Source of the DNA: Streptomyces sp. NBC_00353
GTDB taxonomy: Bacteria; Actinomycetota; Actinomycetes; Streptomycetales; Streptomycetaceae
Direction of reading: 5' to 3'
DNA length: 64,000 bases
Assembly (NCBI RefSeq): GCF_036108815.1
Contig: NZ_CP107985.1
Span: 5,270,001 to 5,334,000, forward strand
Shown: in pieces, positions 43,460 to 51,137 of the stretch
How the letters are laid out: each line of letters starts with the position of its first letter
Numbering within the stretch: the first letter of the stretch is position 1
The notes under the pieces: model-generated
Seen by the model: only the letters and a program-made list of their open reading frames with translations
Told to the model about the DNA's origin: nothing
Databases searched by the model: none
Program-made: the position numbers and the translations under genes

Positions 43460-44638
43460 GTGGACTTCACCTTCACAGAGGAGCAGCAGGCAGCCGTCGA
43501 GGCAGCGAGGGCGATCTTCTCGGGCGTGGAGCCCGACGGAGTGCCCAGCCCCGCCCTCACCCCGGGCGCGGTGGCCGAGGACATCGACCGTCCCCTCTGG
43601 GCCCAGCTGGCCGCGGGCGACCTGCTGGGCCTGACGCTGGCGCCGGAACACGGCGGGGCCGGGCTCGATCCGGTCGCGCTCTGCCTGGTCCTGCGGGAGT
43701 CGGCCAAGGTGCTCGCCCGGGTGCCGCTGCTGGAGACCTGCGCGGTCGCGATGTCGCTCCAGCGCGACGGCGATCCCGGTCTGGCCGCCGAACTGCTGCC
43801 CCGTGTCGGCCGGGGCGAGCTGGTCCTCACCGTCGGGGCCAACGGCCGCACCGGCCACGACCCGGCCGAACTAGCCGTCACCGCCCTCCGGGACAGCAAC
43901 GGGAAGAACGACCGGTCCAGCAGTAGCGACAGCAGCGACAGTTCGGTCTGGGTACTCGACGGGGTGCAGTCAGGCGTGCCGTGGGCTCACTCCGCAGACT
44001 GGATCGCCGTGCCCGCCCACACAGCCGACGGCCGCGCCGTCCTGGCCCTGGTACACCGCACCGCCGAAGGCGTCACGCTGGCCGAACAGGTCTCCACCAG
44101 CGGCGAGTTGCTCGCCGAGGTCCGGCTCGACGGGGCACGGATCGAGGACCGCGCACTGATCGACACCCCGGGAGCCTGGGAGTGGCTCCGCGCCGCGCTC
44201 ACCACCGGAACCTGCGCGCTCGCACTGGGACTTGGCGAGACGGCACTGTCCATGACGAGCGAATACACGGGTAAGCGCGAGCAGTTCGGGTTCCCCGTCG
44301 CGACGTTCCAGTCCGTCGCCGTCCAGGCCGCCGACCGGTACATCGATCTGCGGGCCATGGAAGTGACACTCTGGCAGGCAGCCTGGCGGATCTCCACGGG
44401 GACAGCCGGCGCGCTGCCCGTCGCGGGCGATATCGCCGTGGCGAAGATCTGGGCCTCGGACGGCGTCCGCCGGATCGTGCAGACGGCGCAGCATCTGCAC
44501 GGCGGCTTCGGCGCGGACACCGACTACCCGCTGCACCGCTTCCACGCCTGGGCAAAGCAGATCGAGCTCTCGCTCGGCCCGGCGGCGGCGCATGAGGAAG
44601 CGCTGGGCGACCTGCTGGCCGCTCATCCCCTCGGCTGA
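43460..44638 (+). CDS. Acyl-CoA dehydrogenase family protein
   Basis: 392 residues from GTG 43460, AGGAGG at 43446-43451. Acyl-CoA dehydrogenase fold: N-terminal helices (FTFTEEQQAAVEAARAIF), beta domain (GVPWAHSADWIAVPA), C-terminal flavin domain (KREQFGFPVATFQSVAVQAADRYIDL, VQTAQHLHGGFGADTDYPLHRFHAWAKQIELSLG). The usual catalytic-Glu segment YEGT is replaced by KQIELSLG, as in subunits of heteromeric FadE enzymes for steroid or polycyclic side chains. A partner subunit is not adjacent. Substrate uncertain; possibly linked to aromatic or steroid breakdown by its KstR-like operator. Confidence 0.85.
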   Translation: MDFTFTEEQQAAVEAARAIFSGVEPDGVPSPALTPGAVAEDIDRPLWAQLAAGDLLGLTLAPEHGGAGLDPVALCLVLRESAKVLARVPLLETCAVAMSLQRDGDPGLAAELLPRVGRGELVLTVGANGRTGHDPAELAVTALRDSNGKNDRSSSSDSSDSSVWVLDGVQSGVPWAHSADWIAVPAHTADGRAVLALVHRTAEGVTLAEQVSTSGELLAEVRLDGARIEDRALIDTPGAWEWLRAALTTGTCALALGLGETALSMTSEYTGKREQFGFPVATFQSVAVQAADRYIDLRAMEVTLWQAAWRISTGTAGALPVAGDIAVAKIWASDGVRRIVQTAQHLHGGFGADTDYPLHRFHAWAKQIELSLGPAAAHEEALGDLLAAHPLG

Positions 44639-44652
44639 GAACCACGAGCCCG

Positions 44653-44671
44653 GCCCCGGACCACCCGGGGC
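44653..44671. terminator. Short hairpin between convergent genes
   Basis: GCCCCGG (44653-44659) and CCGGGGC (44665-44671) with a 5-nt loop, between the acyl-CoA dehydrogenase and rhodanese stops. Weak stem for this GC content. Confidence 0.4.
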
Positions 44672-44695
44672 GGACCCGACGGGACCCCGGCCGGG

Positions 44696-45040
44696 TCAGA
44701 GAACGAAGGCCGGGGTGCCGTTGTCGGTGACCATCGGGCGTCCGGCACCGTCCCAGGCGAGCATCCCGCCGTCGATGTTCACGGCGTCGATGCCCTGCTG
44801 CACCAGGTACTGCGTGACCTGGGCGGACCGGCCACCGACCCGGCACATCACATGCACGCGCCGACCGTCCTCGGCCGCCTCGGTCAGCTCACCGAAGCGG
44901 CCGACGAAGTCACTCATCGGAATGTGCAGGGCACCTTCGACATGCCCGGCGGCCCATTCGTCGTTCTCCCGGACGTCCAGCACCAGGCCGTCCGACGGCA
45001 CCGCCGCGACATCCACCGAGGGCAGCGGAGCGAAATTCAT
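44696..45040 (-). CDS. Rhodanese-like domain protein
   Basis: 114 residues from ATG 45040, a single rhodanese domain: LVLDVRENDEWAAGHVEGALHIPMSDF and active-site loop CRVGGRSAQVTQYL with the sulfur-carrying Cys. Such stand-alone proteins transfer sulfane sulfur to thiols or proteins. No cysteine desulfurase or molybdopterin sulfurylase is adjacent. Same strand as the J-domain gene, 59 bases downstream of it. Confidence 0.88.
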   Translation of the reverse strand: MNFAPLPSVDVAAVPSDGLVLDVRENDEWAAGHVEGALHIPMSDFVGRFGELTEAAEDGRRVHVMCRVGGRSAQVTQYLVQQGIDAVNIDGGMLAWDGAGRPMVTDNGTPAFVL

Positions 45041-45099
45041 GGGTCATGCCTTCTCTCGTGCGTACGCTCCGGAGTCACGCTCCAGAGTCACCAGAAACG

Positions 45100-46056
45100 C
45101 TACTGCACCAGTCCCGCAAGCTCCGCCTCGCGCTGCGAGACCTCGCCCAGCAACTGCTCGGCGATCTCGTCGAGCAGCCGGTCCGGATCTTCGGGTGCCA
45201 TCCGGAGCATGGCCCCGATCGCGCTCTCCTCCAGCTCCTGGGCAAGGACCGCCAGCAGCTCCTTGCGCTGGGTCAGCCAGTTCAGCCGGGCGTAGAGCTC
45301 CTCGCTCTCGCTGAGCTCCGCCCGTTGCGTGGACGGTCCGGCAGCCCACTCCTGCGCCAGCTCCTTCAGCAGCGCTTCGTCCCCAAGCCCGTAAGCCGCG
45401 TTGACGCGCGTGATGAACTCGTCCCGGCGCGCCCGCTCCGTCTCGTCCTGAGCCAGATCCGGGTGGGCCTTGCGCGCCAGCTCGCGGTAGAGCTTGCGCG
45501 CCTCCTCGGTCGGCCGGACCCGCTTGGGCGGCCGGACCGGCTGCTCGGTCAGCATGGCCGCCGCCTCGGGGGACAGCCCGTCGGAGTCGATCCAGTCGTG
45601 GAAGAGCTCCTCGACACCCGGCATCGGCATCACGAGCGCCCGCGCCTCCTGCGCCTTGCGCAGGTCCTCGGGGTCACCGGTCCTGGCGGCCCGGGCCTCC
45701 GCGATCTGCGCATCGAGCTCGTCGAGGCGGGCGTACATCGGGCCGAGCTTCTGGTGGTGCAGCCGGGAGAAGTTCTCGACCTCGACCCGGAAGGTCTCCA
45801 CGGCGATCTCGAACTCGATCAGTGCCTGCTCCGCCACCCGCACAGCTTTCGCCAGCCGCGCCTCGGGACGCGCCCCATCGGCAGCACTGCCGGCATCGGC
45901 ATCCGGGCCTGCGCCCGCACCCTCGTCGGCCCTGCGGCCAGGCTGCTCGTCCTGCGCATGCTGCTCGTACGGCACCTGCTGCTCGTGCTGCCGGTCGTTG
46001 TCCTGCCGGTCATCGTCGTTCCGGGTGGTCGGCACCCCGGCGGCTTCGTGGGTCAC
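45100..46056 (-). CDS. J-domain (DnaJ-like) protein with coiled-coil region
   Basis: 318 residues from GTG 46056 (ribosome site weak). N-terminus acidic and Gln/Asp-rich; about residues 65-150 predict a helical coiled coil (RLAKAVRVAEQALIEFEIAVETFRVEVENF). A J-domain about 190-250 keeps the HPD loop (YRELARKAHPDLAQDE), followed by a second helical stretch (ELYARLNWLTQRKELLAVLAQEL). No Gly/Phe or zinc domain. It should stimulate an Hsp70; the client is unknown. Position of the J-domain in the second half is unusual. Confidence 0.82.
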   Translation of the reverse strand: MTHEAAGVPTTRNDDDRQDNDRQHEQQVPYEQHAQDEQPGRRADEGAGAGPDADAGSAADGARPEARLAKAVRVAEQALIEFEIAVETFRVEVENFSRLHHQKLGPMYARLDELDAQIAEARAARTGDPEDLRKAQEARALVMPMPGVEELFHDWIDSDGLSPEAAAMLTEQPVRPPKRVRPTEEARKLYRELARKAHPDLAQDETERARRDEFITRVNAAYGLGDEALLKELAQEWAAGPSTQRAELSESEELYARLNWLTQRKELLAVLAQELEESAIGAMLRMAPEDPDRLLDEIAEQLLGEVSQREAELAGLVQ

Positions 46057-46115
46057 CCGTCCAGCGTATGGCCCCGCCCCGCGCCCCGAAGCCGCGAGGT
46101 CGGCGGAACCGTGCC

Positions 46116-47567
46116 TCACACCCCGAGCTCGGCCGCTATTCGACCCGAACCGACGGCCCGCACCAACTCCGCATGATCCGCCTCCGTACGGTCCGCGTAC
46201 GTCACCGCGAAGTCCGCCATCGCCTCGTCCAGCTCGTCGTTCTTCCCGCAGTACCCCGCGATCAGCCGCGGGTCGGCGCTGTGCGCATGGGCCCGCGCCA
46301 GCAGCGCACCCGTCATCCGCCCGTAGTCGTCGACCTGGTCGGCCGTCAGGGCCACCGGGTCCACACTGCCCTTACGGTTCCGGAACTGCCGCACCTGGAA
46401 CTGCCGACCGTCCACGGTCGCCCACCCCAGCAGAATGTCGCTGACGACCTGCATCCGCTTCTGCCCGAGGACCACCCGACGTCCCTCGTGCGCCACCTCA
46501 GGCACGTCGAACCCGACGGCCGGCAGATACGGCGCCAGCGCGGACGGCCGCGCCTCCTTCACCTGGAGCACCAGCGGCTCGCCCCGGTGATCGAGCAGCA
46601 GCACCACGTACGACCGGGTGCCGACGCTCCCCGTGCCGACCACCCGGAACGCCACGTCGTGGATCGCGTACCGGGCGAGCAGCGGCACCCGGTCCTCCGA
46701 GATCGTGCCCACATAGTCGCCGAGCCCCGCCGCCACCGCCGCGGCCTCCGCATCCGGCACCCGCCGCAGCACCGGCGGTGCGTCGACGAAGCGACGTCCG
46801 CCGTCCTCGGACTCCTCCGTGGACTTGGCCGCGAAGCGGGCGCTGGTGTTGTTACGGGCCTTCTGCGAGACCCGTTCCAGTGTGCCGAGCAGATCCCGCG
46901 CGTCCGTGTGCGAGACGAGCTCCTCATCGGCGATGGCATTCCAGGCATCGAGAGCGGGAAGCTTGGCCAGCAGTCGCATCGTCCGCCGGTACGCGCCCAC
47001 CGTGTCGTACGCGCCCTGGCGGCAGGTGTCCTCGTCCGCCCCGGCCTCGCGCCCCGCAAGCACCAGCGACGTGGCGAGCCGCTTCAGATCCCACTCCCAC
47101 GGGCCGAACACGGTCTCGTCGAAGTCGTTGAGATCGATGACCAGGCTGCCCCGCGCATCGCCGTACAGCCCGAAGTTGGCCGCATGCGCATCGCCGCAGA
47201 GCTGGGCGCCCACCCCCGTCACGGGTGTGCCCATCAGGTCATGGGCCATCAGCCCGGCCGAGCCTCGCAAGAACGCGAACGGCGTGGCAGCCATCCGCCC
47301 CACCCGGATCGGCGCGAGGCCGGGGACGCGGCCCCGGCTCGACTCCTCGACCGCCTGCACCGCGTCGGGCCGGCCGACCGGAAGGACAAGGGAGTCGTGC
47401 GAGGCCCTGGGCACCCGGTCACGCAACGCCTTGCCGGCCTCTCGGGGCGACCGCGGCGCACTCTGCTCCGGCACGGCCACACGCCGTGCGAACCCGGGCA
47501 CGACCGGAATGCGCGGGCCATCCGTCACAGCCCGCTGCACCGGCACCGTCGCCTCGAACTGATCCAT
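46116..47567 (-). CDS. DUF2252 family protein
   Basis: 483 residues from ATG 47567. DUF2252 signature: FAFLRGSAGLMAHDL, GAQLCGDAHAANFGLYGDARGSLVIDLNDFDETVFGPWEWDLKRLATSLVLAGRE, with a kinase-like HxxN-type and DFD arrangement resembling the aminoglycoside-phosphotransferase fold. No experimentally proven activity is known to me. Downstream of an intrinsic terminator that isolates it from the membrane protein gene. Confidence 0.88.
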   Translation of the reverse strand: MDQFEATVPVQRAVTDGPRIPVVPGFARRVAVPEQSAPRSPREAGKALRDRVPRASHDSLVLPVGRPDAVQAVEESSRGRVPGLAPIRVGRMAATPFAFLRGSAGLMAHDLMGTPVTGVGAQLCGDAHAANFGLYGDARGSLVIDLNDFDETVFGPWEWDLKRLATSLVLAGREAGADEDTCRQGAYDTVGAYRRTMRLLAKLPALDAWNAIADEELVSHTDARDLLGTLERVSQKARNNTSARFAAKSTEESEDGGRRFVDAPPVLRRVPDAEAAAVAAGLGDYVGTISEDRVPLLARYAIHDVAFRVVGTGSVGTRSYVVLLLDHRGEPLVLQVKEARPSALAPYLPAVGFDVPEVAHEGRRVVLGQKRMQVVSDILLGWATVDGRQFQVRQFRNRKGSVDPVALTADQVDDYGRMTGALLARAHAHSADPRLIAGYCGKNDELDEAMADFAVTYADRTEADHAELVRAVGSGRIAAELGV

Positions 47568-47644
47568 GGCACGCAGCCTCCCCCGCCCTCGACCGGCGTC
47601 CTTGTCCAACATCAACTGGCGACGACGGTACCGCCGTCCGCCAA

Positions 47645-47683
47645 CAGGCGTCTGCCCCTGTGGAAAACGGGGGCAGACGCCTG
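47645..47683 (-). terminator. Strong terminator with DnaA-box-like bases in and beside it
   Basis: 14-bp perfect stem, 47645-47658 and 47670-47683, 11-nt loop TGTGGAAAACG. It ends the membrane protein gene transcribed from 48864. TGTGGACAA (complement of the DnaA box) starts inside its right arm at 47682. Confidence 0.8.
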
Positions 47684-47703
47684 TGGACAACGTCCTGCCC
47701 TGG

Positions 47704-48864
47704 TCAGACGCCGACGGTCTCCTCGAGTTCTTCCTCCAGCTCCTCGCCAGCCTCCGCCTCGGACCGGCGCCCGGCCTCGGACAGGCTCTCCGCCCCGGAA
47801 CGGCTCGCTGTCACCGACCGGCTCTCCGCCCCGGCCCGGTGTTGGGACCCGACCGCGCCCTGGGCATGCGCGGCGACGCTCCGCCGCTTCGCTTCGGCCA
47901 TCCCGGCCACGCCCATCACGGCCAGCCCCGCCACGAACCACAGCGTGAGCACCAGCACATGTCCGCCGAGCGCGTACCCGCCGAAGTACACATGGCTGCG
48001 CACACCCTCGACAAAGCCCGCACCGTTCCAGAAGGCGTGCAGCGAACCGAAGAAGCCGGGCTGCAGTTCGGGCCGGAAGATGCCGCCGGAGCTGGTGAAG
48101 TTGAGCATCACGAACAGCACCATCACGCCGAGCGTCGTCCACCGCTTCAGGAACGTGTGCAGCCCGACCCCGACCAGCAGGATGCCCGCCGAGTAGAGCC
48201 ATGCCATCGCCCAGACACCGCCGAGTCCGTAATCCACCAGTCCGAACAGCGGCCCCGCGAACGCCGCACCGATGGCGCTCACCGCCAGCGACGCGCCGAC
48301 GACCAGCGCCGCCCTGATCCGCAGCGCCAGCGCCGCGCCCGCGCCACCGATCACCGCGACCGATGCGTACGACCCGATACTCACCGCGACGAGCAGGAAG
48401 AAGATTCCCTGGCCGGTCGGATCGCCGTCCGCGGTCGGCGCCGTGTCCGTCACCTTCAGCGGGTCGCCCTGCGCGGCCGCCACCTTCGTGAAGACCTTCT
48501 CGACCACCGTGGCGCTGGTGTCCGAGGAGGCGGTGGCCACCAGCAGCTCGGGGTGCTTCCCCGGCAGGTAGGCGCCGTAACTCTTCTGTGTCTTCAGGTG
48601 GTTCACCGCAGTGGCCCGATCGGCGACCGTACGCACGCTCAGCGCCCGGTCGCCCTTGTCCTGCAGCGTCTGCGCGAGCACCTGGGCCCTCGGCCCGGCC
48701 CCCACCACGTCCACCCGCAGGTCGTGCGGTTCCGGAGCGTGGAACGCCCCCAGGTAGGCGAGCCCCATACCGATGCACATCAGCAGTGGAGTGACGAGGT
48801 GGCCCAGCACGTGACGCAGGGCGCCTGCGGTGGAGCCGGCGGCGGCACTCTGGCCTGTGGACAT
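47704..48864 (-). CDS. Polytopic membrane protein, YhgE/ABC-2-like (DUF3533 type)
   Basis: 386 residues from ATG 48864. A first membrane helix (VLGHLVTPLLMCIGMGLAYLGAF), an extracellular domain of about 100 residues (VDVVGAGPRAQVLAQTLQDKGDRALSVRT), then about five helices (GIFFLLVAVSIGSYASVAVIGG onward), and an acidic, Ser/Glu-rich cytoplasmic tail. The topology resembles YhgE/Pip and ABC-2 exporter permeases; there is no ATPase beside it. Divergent from a MarR gene with an operator between, so the regulator probably controls it. May be an efflux or lipid-transport component. Confidence 0.75.
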   Translation of the reverse strand: MSTGQSAAAGSTAGALRHVLGHLVTPLLMCIGMGLAYLGAFHAPEPHDLRVDVVGAGPRAQVLAQTLQDKGDRALSVRTVADRATAVNHLKTQKSYGAYLPGKHPELLVATASSDTSATVVEKVFTKVAAAQGDPLKVTDTAPTADGDPTGQGIFFLLVAVSIGSYASVAVIGGAGAALALRIRAALVVGASLAVSAIGAAFAGPLFGLVDYGLGGVWAMAWLYSAGILLVGVGLHTFLKRWTTLGVMVLFVMLNFTSSGGIFRPELQPGFFGSLHAFWNGAGFVEGVRSHVYFGGYALGGHVLVLTLWFVAGLAVMGVAGMAEAKRRSVAAHAQGAVGSQHRAGAESRSVTASRSGAESLSEAGRRSEAEAGEELEEELEETVGV

Positions 48865-48902
48865 CGGAACTCCAATGGTTGGCTTTTACAACTCCCCTAT
48901 CT

Positions 48903-48917
48903 GTTGTACTATACAAC
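48903..48917. promoter_or_regulatory. MarR-type operator
   Basis: GTTGTA-CTA-TACAAC, perfect 6-bp arms, in the AT-rich 77-bp gap between the divergent membrane protein and marR genes; an additional TACAAC half-site lies at 48887-48892. The TACTAT inside can double as a -10 box for marR. Confidence 0.75.
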
Positions 48918-48941
48918 TGAAATTTTAGGAAGGTGAGCTCC

Positions 48942-49409
48942 GTGACAGGCACCCCCCGGGAACGCGAAGAGTCACTGGATGTCATTCAGCGGGAATTGAC
49001 CGCGTTCGCACGCCGAGCGCGCGCCGCCGCAGCCCGTCTCCATCCCGAGCTGCCCCTGGTCTCGTACACGCTGCTGGCACACATCGACGACCAGCACGGC
49101 TGCCGCGCAACAGACCTGGCGGCGCACTACATGCTGGACAAGTCGACGGTCAGCCGACAGATCGGCACCCTGGAGAAGCTCGGCCTGGTCGAGCGCCACC
49201 CGGACCCCGCGGACCACCGCATCCAGGTGCTGCATCCCACCGAGGCCGGAACCCGGGCCCTCACCTCGACACAGGCCAGCCGCCGCGCGGCCTATCAGGA
49301 ACGCCTCGCGGAGTGGACGGCGGACGATCTGGCCCGGTTCGCGGAGTATCTGCTGCGCTACAACTCGTCGGGCGGGACGACCGCCCAGGACGCACCCCAG
49401 CAGCCATAG
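48942..49409 (+). CDS. MarR-family regulator
   Basis: 155 residues. GTG 48942 chosen: AGGAAGG (48927-48933) is eight bases upstream, and GTG 48933 overlaps that site. Winged helix: PLVSYTLLAHIDDQHGCRATDLAAHYMLDKSTVSRQIGTLEKLGLVERHPDPADHRIQVLHPTEAG, with the DxR wing. Binds, most likely, the adjacent GTTGTA-N3-TACAAC palindrome to repress itself and the divergent membrane protein. Confidence 0.9.
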   Translation: MTGTPREREESLDVIQRELTAFARRARAAAARLHPELPLVSYTLLAHIDDQHGCRATDLAAHYMLDKSTVSRQIGTLEKLGLVERHPDPADHRIQVLHPTEAGTRALTSTQASRRAAYQERLAEWTADDLARFAEYLLRYNSSGGTTAQDAPQQP

Positions 49410-49451
49410 CCACAGCCCCGGCCGCAGAAGCTATTGCCGGGTCCTGAACCG

Positions 49452-49796
49452 CTAGCAGCCGCCGTCGTCCGCGAGGTACGTCTTCGACCAGAGCGCCAGC
49501 TCCTTGAGCGCGGGCTCCATCGCGGCGCCCGCCTGCGTCAAGCGGTACGAGACCCGCAGCGGCGGCCCCTCGTCGACCTCGCGGACCACCAGCCCGGCAG
49601 CACCGAGCTCGGACAGCCGGTCCGAGAGCATGCGCTCACTGATGCCCGGAATCGCCCGCCGCAGATCGGCAAAGTGCACCGGATGCTGCATGAGTACGGA
49701 GACGATCGGGCCCGTCCAGCGCTTCCCGAACAGCTCGAAAACGCGCGTGATGCCCACGTCGACCCGCCGACACGCCTGTTCGCTGTGCTCCGCCAT
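49452..49796 (-). CDS. HxlR-family regulator
   Basis: 114 residues from ATG 49796. HxlR winged helix: LFGKRWTGPIVSVLMQHPVHFADLRRAIPGISERMLSDRLSELGAAGLVVREVDEGPPLRVSYRLTQAG. Cys9 (EQACRRVD) lies where redox- and quinone-sensing HxlR proteins such as YodB carry their sensor Cys. Divergent from the azoreductase gene, as YodB is functionally tied to azoR in Bacillus; the inverted repeat between them is the likely operator. Confidence 0.88.
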   Translation of the reverse strand: MAEHSEQACRRVDVGITRVFELFGKRWTGPIVSVLMQHPVHFADLRRAIPGISERMLSDRLSELGAAGLVVREVDEGPPLRVSYRLTQAGAAMEPALKELALWSKTYLADDGGC

Positions 49797-49826
49797 ACAC
49801 CCAGAGTACTGCGTCGCTGTGCGGGA

Positions 49827-49841
49827 CTTACGAATAGTAAG
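49827..49841. promoter_or_regulatory. HxlR-type operator between hxlR and azoreductase
   Basis: CTTAC-GAATA-GTAAG, perfect 5-bp arms, in an AT-rich stretch 30 bp before the hxlR start. A -10-like TATGCT (49846-49851) for the azoreductase gene directly follows. Confidence 0.65.
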
Positions 49842-49926
49842 GGCCTATGCTATTACTAGGTACGCACGAAAAAGACGCCCTCCCATCCGGCCGGGCACCA
49901 TCCCTAGATATCCGTGGAGACCCCCC

Positions 49927-50538
49927 ATGGCCACGCTCCTGCACCTCGACTCCGCCGTCTTCCCCCAGGGCTCCGCGTCGCGCGAGGTCACCGCCACATT
50001 CGTCCAGACGTGGCTCGAGCAGCACCCCGACGGCCAGGTCGTCTACCGCGACCTCGCCGCGAACCCGCTGCCCCACCTGGACGCCGCCGCGGCCGCCGCC
50101 GGCGCCGGGGACCCGCTGCGCAGCGAGCTCGCCGCCGAACTGGCAGCGGCGGACGCCGTCCTGATCGGCGCGCCGATGTACAACTTCAGCATTCCGTCCA
50201 CCCTGAAGGCCTGGCTCGACCAGGTGATCATCGTCGGCCACAACGCGGGCCCCGACAGCCCCGTGGCCGGCACCCCGGTCACCGTCGTCGCCAGCCGCGG
50301 CGGTTCTTACGCCCCCGGCACGCCGCGCGCAGACTCCGAGTTCGTCCAGAACTACCTGGAGAAGCTGCTCACGAGCATGTTCGGCGCCGAGGTCGACTTC
50401 ATCGTTCCGGAGCTGACCCTGGCCCACTCCCAGCCGACGATGGCCGAGCTCATCCCCCTCGCCGAAGCCTCCCGCGCCAAGGCGTTCACCGATGCCGCGG
50501 AGAAGGCCAAGGCCCTCGCCGCCCGCCTCGCGGCCTGA
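49927..50538 (+). CDS. azoR: FMN-dependent NADH-azoreductase
   Basis: 203 residues from ATG 49927. Flavodoxin-like fold: LLHLDSAVFPQGSASREVTATF (phosphate-binding Ser region), GAPMYNFSIPSTLKAWLDQVIIVG, VVASRGGSYAPG. The family reduces azo bonds and quinones with NADH. Divergent HxlR regulator suggests induction by quinones or electrophiles. Ends 11 bases before a 19-bp perfect terminator stem. Confidence 0.92.
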   Translation: MATLLHLDSAVFPQGSASREVTATFVQTWLEQHPDGQVVYRDLAANPLPHLDAAAAAAGAGDPLRSELAAELAAADAVLIGAPMYNFSIPSTLKAWLDQVIIVGHNAGPDSPVAGTPVTVVASRGGSYAPGTPRADSEFVQNYLEKLLTSMFGAEVDFIVPELTLAHSQPTMAELIPLAEASRAKAFTDAAEKAKALAARLAA

Positions 50539-50548
50539 GCCATGCAAT

Positions 50549-50598
50549 GAAGGGCCGGGGCCCGCGGCGTTCGACCACTCCGCGGGCCCCGGCCCTTC
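50549..50598 (+). terminator. Terminator, 19-bp perfect stem
   Basis: Arms 50549-50567 and 50580-50598, fully complementary, 12-nt loop. Follows azoR. Confidence 0.88.
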
Positions 50599-50648
50599 GT
50601 CACGCTCATACACACCGGAACACCCACCCGGGCCGCCCCGAATCGGGC

Positions 50649-50662
50649 GTTTCACGTGAAAC
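50649..50662. other. parS centromere site
   Basis: Perfect GTTTCACGTGAAAC between the azoR terminator and the tRNA terminator, i.e. in transcription-free DNA. Confidence 0.95.
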
Positions 50663-50688
50663 AACGCGCCGAATCCACCGGGGAACGA

Positions 50689-50723
50689 AGAAGCCCCACA
50701 GGCCGTTGGCCTGTGGGGCTTCT
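50689..50723 (-). terminator. tRNA-Leu terminator, 16-bp perfect stem
   Basis: Arms 50689-50704 and 50708-50723 with loop GTT; it begins seven bases beyond the tRNA 3' end. Confidence 0.9.
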
Positions 50724-50729
50724 CTCTTG

Positions 50730-50812
50730 TGCGCGAGGGGGGATTTGAACCCCCACGTCCCTAAGGACACTGGCACCTGAAGCCAGCGCGTCTGCCGTTC
50801 CGCCACTCGCGC
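50730..50812 (-). tRNA. tRNA-Leu (anticodon CAG)
   Basis: Acceptor stem GCGCGAG/CTCGCGC with discriminator A, D-arm, anticodon arm CTGGC-TTCAGGT-GCCAG with anticodon CAG, a long class II variable arm (GTCC/GGAC stem) and T-arm GGGGG-TTCAAAT-CCCCC. Encoded on the minus strand. CCA is not encoded. It reads CUG, the most used Leu codon here. Confidence 0.96.
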
Positions 50813-51137
50813 ATGAGTGGTGTTTTCAGACTCTCTCACCTGTTGGTGCGAGCGCCTGGCGACATCCGGAAGATTAGCACGCTGGACAGGGTGGATTCAC
50901 ATCCGTTGTTTCGCAGACGGATGCAGAACGAATGACGGACAGCGGGAACGCGCGACGACCGCCCCCACTCCTCCTCAGTGCACCCCGGGTGCGGGACACT
51001 GTCAGGACACCACCTCTACGATCCGTGTGAGAGGTGACACTCATCCACAGGGCAGACAAGGGGAACCAGCCGATTTCCCGACGCGTGGATACGATCAGTA
51101 AGCAGTACAGGGACGAGAACACCGGAGGAGGTGCCCC
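50813..51137. promoter_or_regulatory. Intergenic region before the fhaA-pknB operon
   Basis: 325 bp between the tRNA 5' end and fhaA; it must hold promoters for both. TCATCCACA (51041-51049) is a DnaA-box-like sequence. I see no strong inverted repeat, riboswitch or convincing -35/-10 pair. Confidence 0.45.

Noticed and set aside
47645..47690. Origin-like cluster of DnaA boxes
   Set aside because: The two boxes are part of a perfect terminator stem-loop; no AT-rich unwinding element and no dnaA or dnaN gene nearby.
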